DNA of 64,000 nt from Rubrivivax gelatinosus (GCF_004340905.1 NZ_SLXD01000016.1:1-64000); one strand, 5' to 3'. Shown: positions 25,314 to 35,332, counted from the stretch's first letter. Notes: a model not told the origin generated them from the letters alone. Numbers and translations are program-made.

Positions 25314-26144
25314 ATGAACGACAACGCCCCCGTGCGCGCCGTGCTCGCCGACGACGAGCGTCTGATGCGCGACCAGCTCCGCGCCCGCCTGGCCGAGGTC
25401 TGGCCCGAGCTGGAGATCGTCGCAGAGGCACGCAACGGCCTGGAGGCCGTCGAGCTCGTCGCCCAGCAGCGCCCGGACATCGTCTTCCTCGACATCCGCA
25501 TGCCGGGGCTGACCGGCGTCGACGCGGCGCGCCAGATCGCCCAGCTGCCGCCGCGCGACGACGGCGACGAGGACGAACCGCTGCCCGAGATCGTCTTCAT
25601 CACCGCCTACGACCAGTACGCGGTCGAGGCCTTCGAGCAGGGTGTGGCCGACTACGTGCTCAAACCCGCCGAACGCGAACGCCTGCAGCTCACCGTCGAG
25701 CGGCTGCGCAAGCGCCTGGCGGCCCGCCGCGGCGAAGGCGAGGACGCGCCGGCGGCGACGAACATGCAGCAGCTGCTGCACCGGCTGGCGGCGCAGCTGA
25801 ACCCGGCGTCCGCGCCGCGTTACCTCGAATGGATCCAGGCCGGCGTCGGCAACGCGATCCAGATGATCCCGGTGCAGGAGGTGCTGTTCTTCGTCAGCGA
25901 CGAGAAGTACACACGCGTGCAGACGGCGCAGGTCGAGGCGCTGATCAGGAAGCCGATCAAGGAGCTGGTCGACGAGCTCGACCCGCAGCGCTTCTGGCAG
26001 ATCCACCGCAGTACGCTGGTGGCCGTCAACGCGATCTCGGGCGTCACACGCGACTTCCGCGGCCGCCAGATCGTCAGCGTGCGCGGCCACCCGCAGAAGC
26101 TGGAAGTCAGCCGCAGCTACAACGGCCTGTTCAAGGGCATGTGA
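25314..26144 (+). CDS. LytTR family response regulator
   Basis: The product is 276 aa. The receiver domain (about 8-130) has acidic pair D13-D14, phospho-acceptor D60 in IVFLDIRMPG, and Lys in the DYVLKPAERERL block. The LytTR DNA-binding domain runs from about 165 to 272, with FVSDEKYTRVQT and FWQIHRSTLVAVNAI. It should regulate transcription when phosphorylated by the adjacent kinase. The targets are not evident. The stop overlaps the start of the thioredoxin-like gene (GTGA), so this third gene is probably part of the same unit. Confidence 0.94.
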   Translation: MNDNAPVRAVLADDERLMRDQLRARLAEVWPELEIVAEARNGLEAVELVAQQRPDIVFLDIRMPGLTGVDAARQIAQLPPRDDGDEDEPLPEIVFITAYDQYAVEAFEQGVADYVLKPAERERLQLTVERLRKRLAARRGEGEDAPAATNMQQLLHRLAAQLNPASAPRYLEWIQAGVGNAIQMIPVQEVLFFVSDEKYTRVQTAQVEALIRKPIKELVDELDPQRFWQIHRSTLVAVNAISGVTRDFRGRQIVSVRGHPQKLEVSRSYNGLFKGM

Positions 26145-26677
26145 GCGTGACGCCGCGCCGGGCCGTGCTCGGGATCGCCGGCATCGCCGCGCTGGCCATC
26201 GGCGCCGGCGAGCTGATGCGGCGATTCGGCCCCGCCGGGCCCTCGCCGCTCGTCGACGAAGCCGCGCCGCCGCTGGCCGGGCCGCGGCTGGACGATCCGG
26301 CGGCCGCGTGGTCGTCGGCCTCGCTCGCCGGCCGGCCCTGGCTGCTGAACTTCTGGGCCTCGTGGTGCGCGCCCTGCCGCGACGAACATCCGCTGCTCGT
26401 CGAACTGGCCGCCGAGCGCCGGCTGGCGATGGTCGGCGTCGCGCACCAGGACCGGCGCGACGCCGCGCGAGGCTGGCTGGCGCGCCAGGGCAACCCCTAC
26501 GACACCGTGCTCGAAGACGCCGACGGCGCGCTGGCCGCGCCCTGGCGGCTGCCGGGCGTGCCGGCGACTTTCGTCGTCGACGGCAGCGGCCGCGTGCGCC
26601 TGCGCCGCATCGGGGCGCTGCGTGCCGCCGATCTCGACACCTGGGTGCGGCCGCTGCTGAAGGCGCTAGGCGTCTAG
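26141..26677 (+). CDS. TlpA/ResA-like membrane-anchored thioredoxin
   Basis: The product is 178 aa. An N-terminal uncleaved anchor (about 8-25) directs a periplasmic thioredoxin fold with the redox motif CAPC (C76, C79) in NFWASWCAPCRDEHP and the cis-Pro loop GVPATFVVD. Members reduce disulfides or deliver electrons during cytochrome c assembly. GTG at 26141 overlaps the response-regulator stop; a second GTG at 26147 is possible. Its stop overlaps the convergent rep stop in CTAG, so the two transcripts run into each other. Confidence 0.9.
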   Translation: MSVTPRRAVLGIAGIAALAIGAGELMRRFGPAGPSPLVDEAAPPLAGPRLDDPAAAWSSASLAGRPWLLNFWASWCAPCRDEHPLLVELAAERRLAMVGVAHQDRRDAARGWLARQGNPYDTVLEDADGALAAPWRLPGVPATFVVDGSGRVRLRRIGALRAADLDTWVRPLLKALGV

Positions 26678-28701
26678 TCGGCGCTCGGCGCCGGAGCCGA
26701 GGCCTTGGCGGCCAGCGCGGCACGCAGCTTGGCCAGGCGCTCGCGCGGGTCTTCGCGGCCGGTGGCTTCGTTGAGCTTCATCTCGGCGATGAAGCGGCTG
26801 GGCAGCGCGGCGACGAGCTCGCGCCCCTTCTTGCGCCGGCGCAGCGTGCTGACCACCAGCGTGCGCCGGGCGCGCGTGATGCCAACGTACATCAGCCGCC
26901 GTTCCTCTTCCAGGCGCTCGGGCGTCATCTCCTCCTCGCCGGCGCGGAAGGGCAGCAGGCCTTCGTTGACGCCGGCCAGCACGACGTGCGGCCACTCCAG
27001 GCCCTTGGACGCGTGCAGCGTCGACAGCGTGACGACGTCCTGGTCCTCGCTGCGTTCGGCCAGGCTGATGATGACGGCGATCGTCTGCGCCACCTCCAGC
27101 ACCGTCTGCTCGGGCCGGTCCTCGTCGCCGCCGGCACGGCGCGCGATCCAGTCGACGAAGTCGACGACGTTGCTCCAGCGCGAGGCGGCGATCTTCTCGC
27201 TCTCCTCGCCGTCGTGCAGATGGCGCTCGTAGCCGATGTCGGTGAGGAACTCCAGCATCAGCTTGCGCGCCTCGTCGCCGCCGCGCGTGTGGCGGGCACG
27301 CTCCTCCAGCGCGTTCACGTAGCGGCCGAACTCGTGCAGGGAGTCGACCGCCTTGCCCTTCAGCGCGGTCTTCAGCGTCGGCGAGAACAGCGCCTCGAAC
27401 AGGCTGACCTTCCACTTGCCGGCGAACTCGCCCAGCGAAGCCAGCGTCTGGTGGCCGATGCCGCGTTTGGGTGTCGTCACCGCGCGCAGGAAGGCGGGGT
27501 CGTCGTCGGGGTTGACCAGCAGGCGCAGCCAGGCGCACAGGTCCTTGATCTCGGCGCGGTCGAACCAGCTCTGGCCGCCGGAGACCTTGTACGGAATCTG
27601 CGCCTGGCGCAGCTTCTGCTCGATGATGCGGGCCTGGTGGTTGGCGCGGTAGAGGATCGCGAAGTCGGCCCAGGCGATGCGCGCATCGGCGCCACGCAGC
27701 GCCTGGATGCGCGCGACGGCGCGTTCGGCCTCGTGCTCCTCGCTGTCGCACTCCAGCAGCCGCACCGGCTCGCCGTCGCCGAACTCGCTCCAGAGCTTCT
27801 TCTCGTAGATCTTCGGGTTCTGCGCGATGACGTTGTTGGCGGCGCGCAGGATGTGGCCGGTGGAGCGGTAGTTCTGCTCCAACGGGATGACCTTCAGCCG
27901 CGGAAAGTCCTGCGGCAGCCGCTTCAGGTTCTCGATCGTCGCGCCGCGCCAGCCGTAGATGCTCTGGTCGTCGTCGCCCACCGCGGTGAACGGCGTGTGC
28001 TCGCCGACCAGCGCCTTCAGCAGGTCGTACTGCACGGCGTTGGTGTCCTGGTATTCGTCGACGAGGATGTGGCGGAAGGTGGCCTGCCACTTCTCGCGCG
28101 CCTCGGCGTCGCGCGCCAGCAGTTTCAGCGGCAGCGAGATCAGGTCGTCGAAGTCGACCGCCTGGAACGCGGCCAGCCGCTCCTCGTAGCGTTTCATGAC
28201 GACGGCGGCGACACGCTGGTCGTCGTCGGCGGCGGCACGGGCCGCGGCGTCGCTGTCCAGGCCCTGGTTCTTCCAGAGGCTGATCGTCCACTGCCAGCTG
28301 CGCGCCACCGCGTTGTCGTTGCAGCCGCCGGCCTCGCGCAGCACGCCCAGCACGTCGTCGCTGTCGAAGATCGAGAACTGCTCCTTGAGCCCCAGCCGCG
28401 AGCCGTCGGTCTTCAGCAGGCGCACGCCCAGCGAGTGGAAGGTGCTGATCGCCAGCTCCTTGGCGGCGCGGCCGCCGACGAGCTGCTTGGCGCGCTCGCG
28501 CATTTCGGCGGCGGCCTTGTTCGTGAAGGTGATGGCCGCGATCTGGCGCGGCTCCAGCCCGGCCTGCAGCAGGCGCGCGATCTTGTGCACGATGACGCGC
28601 GTCTTGCCCGAGCCGGCGCCGGCCAGCACCAGACACGGGCCGTCCAGGTGGTGGACGGCGGCGAGCTGGGCGGGGTTGAGCGTGGCGGGGGCTTCGGCCA
28701 T
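26674..28701 (-). CDS. rep: ATP-dependent DNA helicase Rep (UvrD/PcrA superfamily I)
   Basis: The product is 675 aa, a 3'-5' single-strand translocase that clears proteins from DNA and restarts forks. Motifs in order: Q motif (LNPAQLAAVHHLDGP), Walker A AGAGSGKT (about 27-34), Ia TFTNKAAAEM, II VDEYQDTN, III AVGDDDQSIYGWRGA, IV LEQNYRST, V VTLSTLHASKGLEWPHV and VI EERRLMYVGITRAR. Length and motif spacing fit Rep rather than UvrD. The start MAEAPATLNPAQ fits the family. Its 3' end overlaps the thioredoxin gene by 4 nt. Confidence 0.96.
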   Translation of the reverse strand: MAEAPATLNPAQLAAVHHLDGPCLVLAGAGSGKTRVIVHKIARLLQAGLEPRQIAAITFTNKAAAEMRERAKQLVGGRAAKELAISTFHSLGVRLLKTDGSRLGLKEQFSIFDSDDVLGVLREAGGCNDNAVARSWQWTISLWKNQGLDSDAAARAAADDDQRVAAVVMKRYEERLAAFQAVDFDDLISLPLKLLARDAEAREKWQATFRHILVDEYQDTNAVQYDLLKALVGEHTPFTAVGDDDQSIYGWRGATIENLKRLPQDFPRLKVIPLEQNYRSTGHILRAANNVIAQNPKIYEKKLWSEFGDGEPVRLLECDSEEHEAERAVARIQALRGADARIAWADFAILYRANHQARIIEQKLRQAQIPYKVSGGQSWFDRAEIKDLCAWLRLLVNPDDDPAFLRAVTTPKRGIGHQTLASLGEFAGKWKVSLFEALFSPTLKTALKGKAVDSLHEFGRYVNALEERARHTRGGDEARKLMLEFLTDIGYERHLHDGEESEKIAASRWSNVVDFVDWIARRAGGDEDRPEQTVLEVAQTIAVIISLAERSEDQDVVTLSTLHASKGLEWPHVVLAGVNEGLLPFRAGEEEMTPERLEEERRLMYVGITRARRTLVVSTLRRRKKGRELVAALPSRFIAEMKLNEATGREDPRERLAKLRAALAAKASAPAPSAD

Positions 28702-28795
28702 CGGGGGCGGCGTCGGGGCAGGCGGGAGGGGCGCGCATCATAGGCCGTGGCGGCGGGGCCTGCCGGCCCCGCCCCTGCCCGCCCGGCGCGGCCGC

Positions 28796-31700
28796 CTACT
28801 CCACCACGAAGACCACCGCAGTGCGTGCCGGCAGCGTGAAGCGGCCGGCCGCGGTGTCGACGGCCGCTGTCGCCGCCCGCGTGTCCGCGGCGCCGGTGGC
28901 CCGGTGCACCGGGTGCAGCACCCAGGCCTTGCCGGCGTCCTCGGGAATCGTCAGCGTGCGCGCCTCGTCGTCGACGTTGACGAAGTACAGGATCTCGCCG
29001 AAGCCGGCGCCGGCGTAGCCGCTGCCGCTCAAGTGGCCGACCAGCACCGTCGGCACCTGCGAGGCGCCGGTGTTGCGGAAGGCCAGCCGCGCCTTGACGT
29101 CGGCGGCGCTGCGCAGCCGGAACAGCGTCGAGCTGGCGCGGATGCGCAGCAGGTCGCGGAAGGCGTCGCGTGTCCAGGCGATCTGCGCCGGCGGCGGCAG
29201 CAGCTCGGTGTCCGCGAGCAGCGGGCGCATCAGGTCCCAGTTCGAGCCGTTGTCGCCTTCGGGCGGCAGGCCGACGCCGAAGTTGTTGCTGGTGTAAGTC
29301 CAGTCCAGCTTGTTGAACCAGTCGCCCGAGTCGTAGCTGTTGCGGTCCAGCGACTTGCTGCGCAGCGTGTCGATGCCGGCATGGAAATAGGCGACACCCT
29401 GGCTGAAGACGTTGACCGCGGCGGCCAGCATCTGCACCCGGGCGCGGTCCTCGGCGCTGGTGGCCAGCGGCAGCTTGTAGACGCCGATGTCGAACAGCGT
29501 CTGGTTGTCGTGGTTCTCCACGTAGTTGACGACCTCGCCCGGCTGGCTGACGTAACCCGCCGGCTGGCCGTTGTAGTCGATGGCCTGAAGCTCGCGCGTG
29601 TCGCCGGTGTAGGTGCGCAGCGTGTAGTCGCGGATCGAGCCGGCGAGCCCGACACGCACCAGGTCGGCGGCGCGCAGCAGGTCGGTCGCCGTCTTGCCGC
29701 CGCCCAGCGCGTTCGGGTCGTAATACAGGCCGTTGACGTAGCCCTGGTTGGCGATCAGCGCATCACCGCCGTCGAACGGGCTGCCGCCGCGCACCGCGTC
29801 GCGCGCCCGGTCGCTGAAGGTCGCGATGCCCGAGCCGTTCAGCGACAGCTGCGAGGCCTGGACGAACCGCGCGCCGTCGGCGACCTCGCCGAAGTTCCAG
29901 CCTTCGCCGATCAGGTCGACGCGGCGGCCGGTCGCGGCGTCGACCGCGGCCTGGAGCTGCTCCATCACCGCACGCGGCTGGTGGCCCATCAGGTCGAAGC
30001 GGAACGAATCGATGCCGTACTGCGTCGCCCACAGCACGACCGAGTCGAGCATCAGCTTGCCCATCATCAGGTTCTCGGTCGCGGTGTTGGCGCAGCAGGT
30101 CGAGGTCTCCAGCTCGCCGACCGCGTTCAGCCGCTGGTAGTAGCCGGGCACGACTCGGTCCAGCACCGCCTTGTCGTTCTGGCCGGCCGCCGTCGTGTGG
30201 TTGTAGACCACGTCCATGCCGACGCGCAGCCCGGCCGCGTGCAGCGCCATCACCATCGAGCGGAACTCGCGCACGCGCGCCGCGCCGTCATCGGCGTCGC
30301 TGGCGTAACTGCCTTCGGGCGCGTTGAAGTGGAAGGGGTCGTAGCCCCAGTTGAAGCAGTCCTCGGACTTCACCGCGCCGACCGCCGCCTGCTGGGTGCT
30401 GCCGTCCGGCGCGCCGGAGATGGTCGGCGTCACGCAGCCGGTCTCGGGCACGGTGGCGATGTCGAACACCGGCAGCAGGTGCACGTCGGTCAGCCCGGCG
30501 CCGGCCAGCGCCGCGAGGTGGCGCATGCCGTTGGAGGCGGTGTCGGTGAAGGCCAGGTACTTGCCGCGGTGCGCCTCGGGCACGGTGGCGTCGTTGGCCG
30601 AGAAGTCGCGCACGTGCAACTCGTAGATCGACATGTCGGGCGCGGCGGCCAGCGCCGCCGGGCGCGTGTGGCCGTCCCAGCCGGCGGGTTTGAGCGCCGC
30701 CGCCGACAGGCTGGCGATGTAGCTGCGCTTGGAGTCGGCCGACAGGCTGACCGAGTACGGATCGGTGACGAGCTGGCGCACCAGGCCGACGCCGCGCACG
30801 AAGACCTCGACGACCCAGCGGTAGGTGCGCCCGGACAGGTCGCCGCTGCGCTCGGCGCGCCAGACGCCGGTGGCGGCGTCGAAGCTCGCCTTCTCCAGCG
30901 CGACGGTCGGGCCGGTGGCGCTGTCGTAGATCGCGACCGAGACCTTCTGCGCCGTCGGCGCCCAGAGCTTGAAGACCGTGCTCTCGGCCCCCGGCGTGAC
31001 GCCGAGGTCGCCGACCGCGGCGGCGGCGGCGTACAGGTCGTCCAGCGCGCCGGGCAGCTGCGCCGTCGTCGCGTTGCGCACCTCGCCGTCGGCCGTCTCC
31101 TGCACCAGCACCAGCTGGCGCTTGAGCAGCTCGCCGATGCGCGACTGGTCGGCGCTGCGCACCGCCAGGCGCACGCCGGCGGCGACGAACTTGAAGCGCT
31201 CGGCGACCGCGGGGTCGAGTTCGGCGGTCGACACGTCCAGCGTCAGCGCGCCGTCGGCGCCGCTGACCTGGCCGCCACGCGGCGCCTGGATCTGGCCGCG
31301 CGAGGCAAGTAGAGCTTGAAGACGCCGGTCGAGTCCCAGCGCGGTGCCTGGATCAGCGCGCGCGTCAGCCAGTAGGCGCGCGCGTCGCGCGTCGACACCT
31401 GGCGCAGGTCGGGCGGCGCGGTGTAGACGGTGGCGTCGCCTTCGACGAGCCAGATCTCGCCGACGCCGGCGGTGGCCGCGAGCGTCTCGTAGTTGACGGC
31501 GATGTTGGCGTCGCGGCCGTCCTTGTCGTCGGGCGAGCCACCCGGCGGGCGGCCGTGGATGATGAACTCGAGCCCGGTGCGCGAGTCGTCGTCCTTCGGG
31601 TTGAGCACCGGGATGTCGAAGACGATCTCGCCTTCGCCGGCGCTGTAACCGGGCATCGCGTCGAAGGCGACGGCGGCCTGCCAGTCGCCGATCGTCACGC

Positions 31701-32322
31701 CGGGCAGGCGCGAGGCGTCCAGGCCGCTGCCGCTCCACAGGTGCAGGCCCCAGTTCGTGTAGCCGCCGTCGTAGCGGCGGTAGTGCACGCGCACCGTGTC
31801 CAGGTCGGGCGTTTCGGCGCCGACGGGGTTGCGTGCGTAGTTCGCCGTGTCGCCGGCGAGCTTGTAGATCGTGCTGCCTTCGGCCAGCGACCAGTACTGC
31901 TGCTGGTCGCCGGTGTTGCCCGACCAGCCCGAGGGTTCACGCTCCGAGCCACCCCCCTTGACGATGATGAAGTTGAAGGCCGAAGCCGCCACCGGCACGT
32001 CCCAGTAGCTGCCGGCGGTGTCGACGCCGTCGGGCGCACGGCCGGGCCAGCCACCCAGTGCCTCGCCCGGCGCGTTGTAAACATACAAGGTCCAGCCAGC
32101 GTAGTCGGCGTCCGGGCGGCTGTAGTGCAGGCGCACCGTGACCGGCTCGCCGGCGGTCTCGTCGGGCACTGCGGCGAGCACCTTCTTCAGATCGCTGGAG
32201 TCGCCGACCGATAGGTCGGAGCCCCCGCCGCCACCGCCTCCGCAGCCCGGCACGAAAGCCAGCACCACCGAGGTGAAAACGAGGGCCCACCAGCGCCGCA
32301 GCGCCTGCCACGATCCACTCAT
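28796..32322 (-). pseudogene. pullulanase-type alpha-1,6-glucosidase lipoprotein, split by a frameshift
   Basis: If repaired this would be about 1175 aa, a surface lipoprotein that debranches starch or pullulan. The 5' frame (start 32322) has a lipobox FVPGC and a Gly-rich tether, then two CBM41/PUD-like starch-binding domains (RLHYSRPDADYAGW and RVHYRRYDGGYTNW). The 3' frame holds an N-domain, a CBM48-like domain and the GH13 catalytic domain with FRFDLMGHQP, GEGWNFGE and VENHDN (nucleophile, acid and Asp). Frames join near 31305-31312: after VFKLY the reading moves by one base to LASRGQIQAP, as if one base were missing. Either a real mutation or a sequencing error; everything else is intact. 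Confidence 0.88.
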
Positions 32323-32448
32323 TTGTCGTCTCCTCTGACGTCCGGAGCCTCCGGCGGCAGACCGTCACCGCCGGGGCTGCCGATGCTATTGAGACGGCAC
32401 GTGACGGCGACCCGAGCTAACCCGGTGTGTGGACCGTGACCGAGGGGG

Positions 32449-32463
32449 TGTAGCAGGACTACA
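32449..32463. promoter_or_regulatory. GTAG-N5-CTAC palindrome (site A), candidate HexR-type operator
   Basis: TGTAGCAGGACTACA lies in the 172-nt divergent region between pullulanase and amylase, 31 nt before the amylase ATG. It matches TGTARTWWWAYTACA, the pattern I recall for gammaproteobacterial HexR, at 12 of 15 positions, and shares its core with sites at 35383, 45345 and 45514. Confidence 0.6.
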
Positions 32464-32494
32464 GTCGAAGACGTTCCAGCGTCAGCCCCGAAAC

Positions 32495-34102
32495 ATGTCC
32501 ACGACCACCCGCGCCTTCCGCCTTCCCGCCGTCGCCGCTGCGGCGGCCCTGCTCGTCGCCTGCGGAGGCGGCGGCGGGGGAGGCGGCGACGAAACGCTGC
32601 CCAGCGTCGACACCAGCAGCGTCACCGCAGCCGACCCCGGCAGCACGCTGGACGCCGGCTGGCAGCGCCGCGGCATCGCCCAGATCTTCGTGCGCAGCTA
32701 CCAGGACAGCGACGGCGACGGCAAGGGCGACCTGCAGGGTCTGATCTCCCGCCTGGACTACCTGAAGGCACTCGGCGTCGGCGGCATCTGGCTGATGCCG
32801 GTCACCGCCAGTCAGGACCAGGACCACGGCTATGCGGTGAAGGACTACCGCGGTGTCGAGAGCGACTACGGCACGCTGGCCGACCTGGACGCGCTGGTCG
32901 CCGCGGCGCACGCGCGCGGCCTGGGCGTCATCGTCGACTACGTGATCAACCACAGCGCCGCCCAGCACCCGGCCTTCCTGAACTCGCGCTCGGGCAGCAG
33001 CAACGCCTTCCGCGGCTGGTACGTCTGGCAGAGCTCGCACCCCAGCGGCTGGAGCATCTACGGCAGCGACCCCTGGCACGCCTACGACGGCAGCTGGTAC
33101 TTCGGGCCGTTCTGGGACCAGATGCCCGACTACGACCTGAGCAACACGACGGTTGTCGCCTGGCACCACGACAACCTGCGCTTCTGGCTCAACCGCGGCG
33201 TCGACGGATTCCGCTTCGACGCCGTCGGCAACCTCGTCGAGAACGGTGCCTCGGCCTGGGAGAACCAGCCGCCCAACCACGTGCTGATGGCCGCGGTGCG
33301 CGACATGGTCGGCGGCTACGAAAACCGCTACATGGTCTGCGAAGGCCCGAGCGACCCCGTCGCCTACGCCGCGAGCTGCGGCAGCGCCTTCGCCTTCGGC
33401 CACCAGAGCGACCTGATCGCCGCGGCGCAGGGCGACACGACGGCGATCGCCGCCGTCGCCGCCTATCCGAGCACGGCCCCGGCCGGCGCGGCGACCTTCC
33501 TGTCCAACCACGACAGCTTCGCCGGCCAGCGGCCCTACGACCAGCTCGGCGGCAACGTCGCGCAGTACAAGCTGGCGGCCGCCACCTACCTGCTGCAGCC
33601 GGGCATCCCCTTCATCTACTACGGCGAGGAGATCGGCATGGCCGGAGCCTCCTCGCTGGACGGCGACCCGAAGCTGCGCACGCCGATGAGCTGGACGGCC
33701 GCCGGCGGCTTCACGAGCGGCACGCCGTACCGCGCCCGGTCGGCCAACGTCTCGGGCTACAACGTCGAGGCCGAGGCAGCCGACGCCGATTCGCTGCTCG
33801 CCATCTACAAGACGATGCTGGCGCTGCGCGGTTCGCGGCCGTCGATCTCGGCCGGCGACTACCGGCAGCCGCAGGCCAGCGGCACGCTGCTGAGCTTCCA
33901 GCGCACGCAGGGCGGCGAACGCACGCTGGTGGTGCTGAACTATGGCAGCACGATCGAGACCGCCGCCCTCACCGGACTGCCCGGCGGCACGACGCTGCGC
34001 AGCCTGTACCCGGCCGGCGGGGGCAACACGGTCGTCAGCAGCAGCGGCGAGGCCTCGGTGCTGATGCCGGCGCGTTCGCTGCGCGTCTTCGACGTGCGCT
34101 GA
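32495..34102 (+). CDS. alpha-amylase family (GH13) lipoprotein
   Basis: The product is 535 aa. A lipoprotein signal with lipobox LLVAC (about 22) and a poly-Gly tether anchors it, probably in the outer membrane. The GH13 barrel shows IFVRSYQDSDGDGKGDLQG, DYVINHSA (region I), GFRFDAVGN (region II, nucleophile Asp near 241), YMVCEGPSD (region III, Glu near 283) and FLSNHDS (region IV, Asp near 340), so all three catalytic acids are present. It looks like the subfamily of lipoprotein amylases/neopullulanases that cut alpha-1,4 bonds in maltodextrin. It is divergent from the pullulanase gene. Confidence 0.93.
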   Translation: MSTTTRAFRLPAVAAAAALLVACGGGGGGGGDETLPSVDTSSVTAADPGSTLDAGWQRRGIAQIFVRSYQDSDGDGKGDLQGLISRLDYLKALGVGGIWLMPVTASQDQDHGYAVKDYRGVESDYGTLADLDALVAAAHARGLGVIVDYVINHSAAQHPAFLNSRSGSSNAFRGWYVWQSSHPSGWSIYGSDPWHAYDGSWYFGPFWDQMPDYDLSNTTVVAWHHDNLRFWLNRGVDGFRFDAVGNLVENGASAWENQPPNHVLMAAVRDMVGGYENRYMVCEGPSDPVAYAASCGSAFAFGHQSDLIAAAQGDTTAIAAVAAYPSTAPAGAATFLSNHDSFAGQRPYDQLGGNVAQYKLAAATYLLQPGIPFIYYGEEIGMAGASSLDGDPKLRTPMSWTAAGGFTSGTPYRARSANVSGYNVEAEAADADSLLAIYKTMLALRGSRPSISAGDYRQPQASGTLLSFQRTQGGERTLVVLNYGSTIETAALTGLPGGTTLRSLYPAGGGNTVVSSSGEASVLMPARSLRVFDVR

Positions 34103-34144
34103 ACGGCGGCAGCTGCGGCGGCCGGCGGGCGCCGGCGGCGCGCG

Positions 34145-34214
34145 TCAGCCCTCGCGCGTGCAATCGCGCTCTGGCCTTCGGCAGGCGCAGAACGCCTTCC
34201 GGCGTCCTGCGTCC
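34145..34214 (-). repeat. 70-bp interspersed intergenic repeat, copy 2
   Basis: The reverse complement matches 4056-4125 at 69 of 70 positions. It lies in tandem with copy 3, separated by 4 nt, in the gap between convergent amylase and SHOCT genes. Confidence 0.85.
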
Positions 34215-34218
34215 AAGC

Positions 34219-34288
34219 TCAGCCCTCGCGCGTGCAATCGCGCTCGGGCCCTCGGCAGGCGCAGGGCGCCTGCCGGCGTCCTGCGTCC
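34219..34288 (-). repeat. 70-bp interspersed intergenic repeat, copy 3
   Basis: It has the same length and orientation as copy 2, with several substitutions. Some of these are compensatory within the small hairpins (AACGCC...GGCG changes to GGCGCC...GGCG), which suggests the folded form matters. It ends 4 nt before the SHOCT gene stop. Confidence 0.85.
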
Positions 34289-34292
34289 GGCT

Positions 34293-35180
34293 TCAGAGCT
34301 GCTGCAGAACCTCGTAGCGCTTCTGCCGGTACTCCTCGTCGGTGATGAGGCCGTTGTCGTGCAGGCGCTTCAGGGTGCGCAGGCGCTGTTCCTGCTCCTC
34401 GAAGAAGCCGGCGTCACGCGGGCGCTGCGGCGCAGGCGCGGCGGCCCCCGGAGCAGCGGGCACCGGAGCCGGAACCGCCGCGGGAGCCGCACCCGGTGCA
34501 GCCGCCGCCGCGGGCGCCGGGGCGGCCGGCGCCGCAGCCGGCGGCGGCGCGACCAGCACCGACACCCAGTCGGAGCGCAGCTTGCGGCCGTTGGGCGCGT
34601 CGATGCGCACGCCGGCGTCCACCGGCGCGGCGCGGCGGCCGGGTTCGAACGCGATGCGGACGCCGGTGGCGCGGAACTGGCCTTCGAACTGCGCCCACAC
34701 CATGCCGACGATGAGCTGCAGGCCATCGGCCGTGCGGAAGACGCGCCCGGTCGTCACCGTGCGCGGCACCAGCGGGCCGAACCCGCCGTGGCGGCCGGTG
34801 ACGGCAAAAGCGACGTCCTGGCCCGGCTGCGCCTGCGCCAGCGCCTTGGCCAGCGCCGGCACCAGCGTCTTCAGCTCGTCTTCGCTGAACAGCTCCTCGT
34901 CCTTGGCGGCGTTGCGCAGCGGCGACAGCGCGGCCCGCAGCTGCTCCGACGGCAGCACCGCCGGGTGCAGCGAGGGCGCGGCGCCGGGCTCTGCCCGCTC
35001 GATGCGCACGTACTCGTGCGTGTCGGCGTAGACCGTGGATACGACGCGATCGGCACTGCTGTCGCGCAGGAAACGCTCGGCGCGTCCGGTGGACGACTGC
35101 GCGAACGCGATCGAAGCGGCGCAGGCCAGCAAGGCCGCGCTGCACACCGGGCGCCAGGCGCCGGACGGAAACACACGCAT
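34293..35180 (-). CDS. exported protein with C-terminal SHOCT domain
   Basis: The product is 295 aa with a signal peptide (to about 28, ASIAFAQ). The middle region has no family I recognise. A Pro/Ala-rich linker (about 195-255) leads to a C-terminal SHOCT motif, RLRTLKRLHDNGLITDEEYR then QKRYEVLQQL, a short helical oligomerisation element. The ATG at 35180 was preferred because GAGGAG lies 7 nt before it; the ATG at 35195 has no such site. It lies between starch genes but shows no carbohydrate-binding feature. Function unknown. Confidence 0.82.
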   Translation of the reverse strand: MRVFPSGAWRPVCSAALLACAASIAFAQSSTGRAERFLRDSSADRVVSTVYADTHEYVRIERAEPGAAPSLHPAVLPSEQLRAALSPLRNAAKDEELFSEDELKTLVPALAKALAQAQPGQDVAFAVTGRHGGFGPLVPRTVTTGRVFRTADGLQLIVGMVWAQFEGQFRATGVRIAFEPGRRAAPVDAGVRIDAPNGRKLRSDWVSVLVAPPPAAAPAAPAPAAAAAPGAAPAAVPAPVPAAPGAAAPAPQRPRDAGFFEEQEQRLRTLKRLHDNGLITDEEYRQKRYEVLQQL

Positions 35181-35332
35181 CGACAAGCTCCTCATGGCAG
35201 GGACACGGCCAGTGTCGCATGCCCGCGCACGCAGCCGGCAGACTGCCGCCGCGGCGCCCGAGCCTGCCCAGCCGCCGTAACAATCCTACATCAGGCCGCA
35301 GGGTCTGCCGCTAAGTGCTTGATTCACAACGA

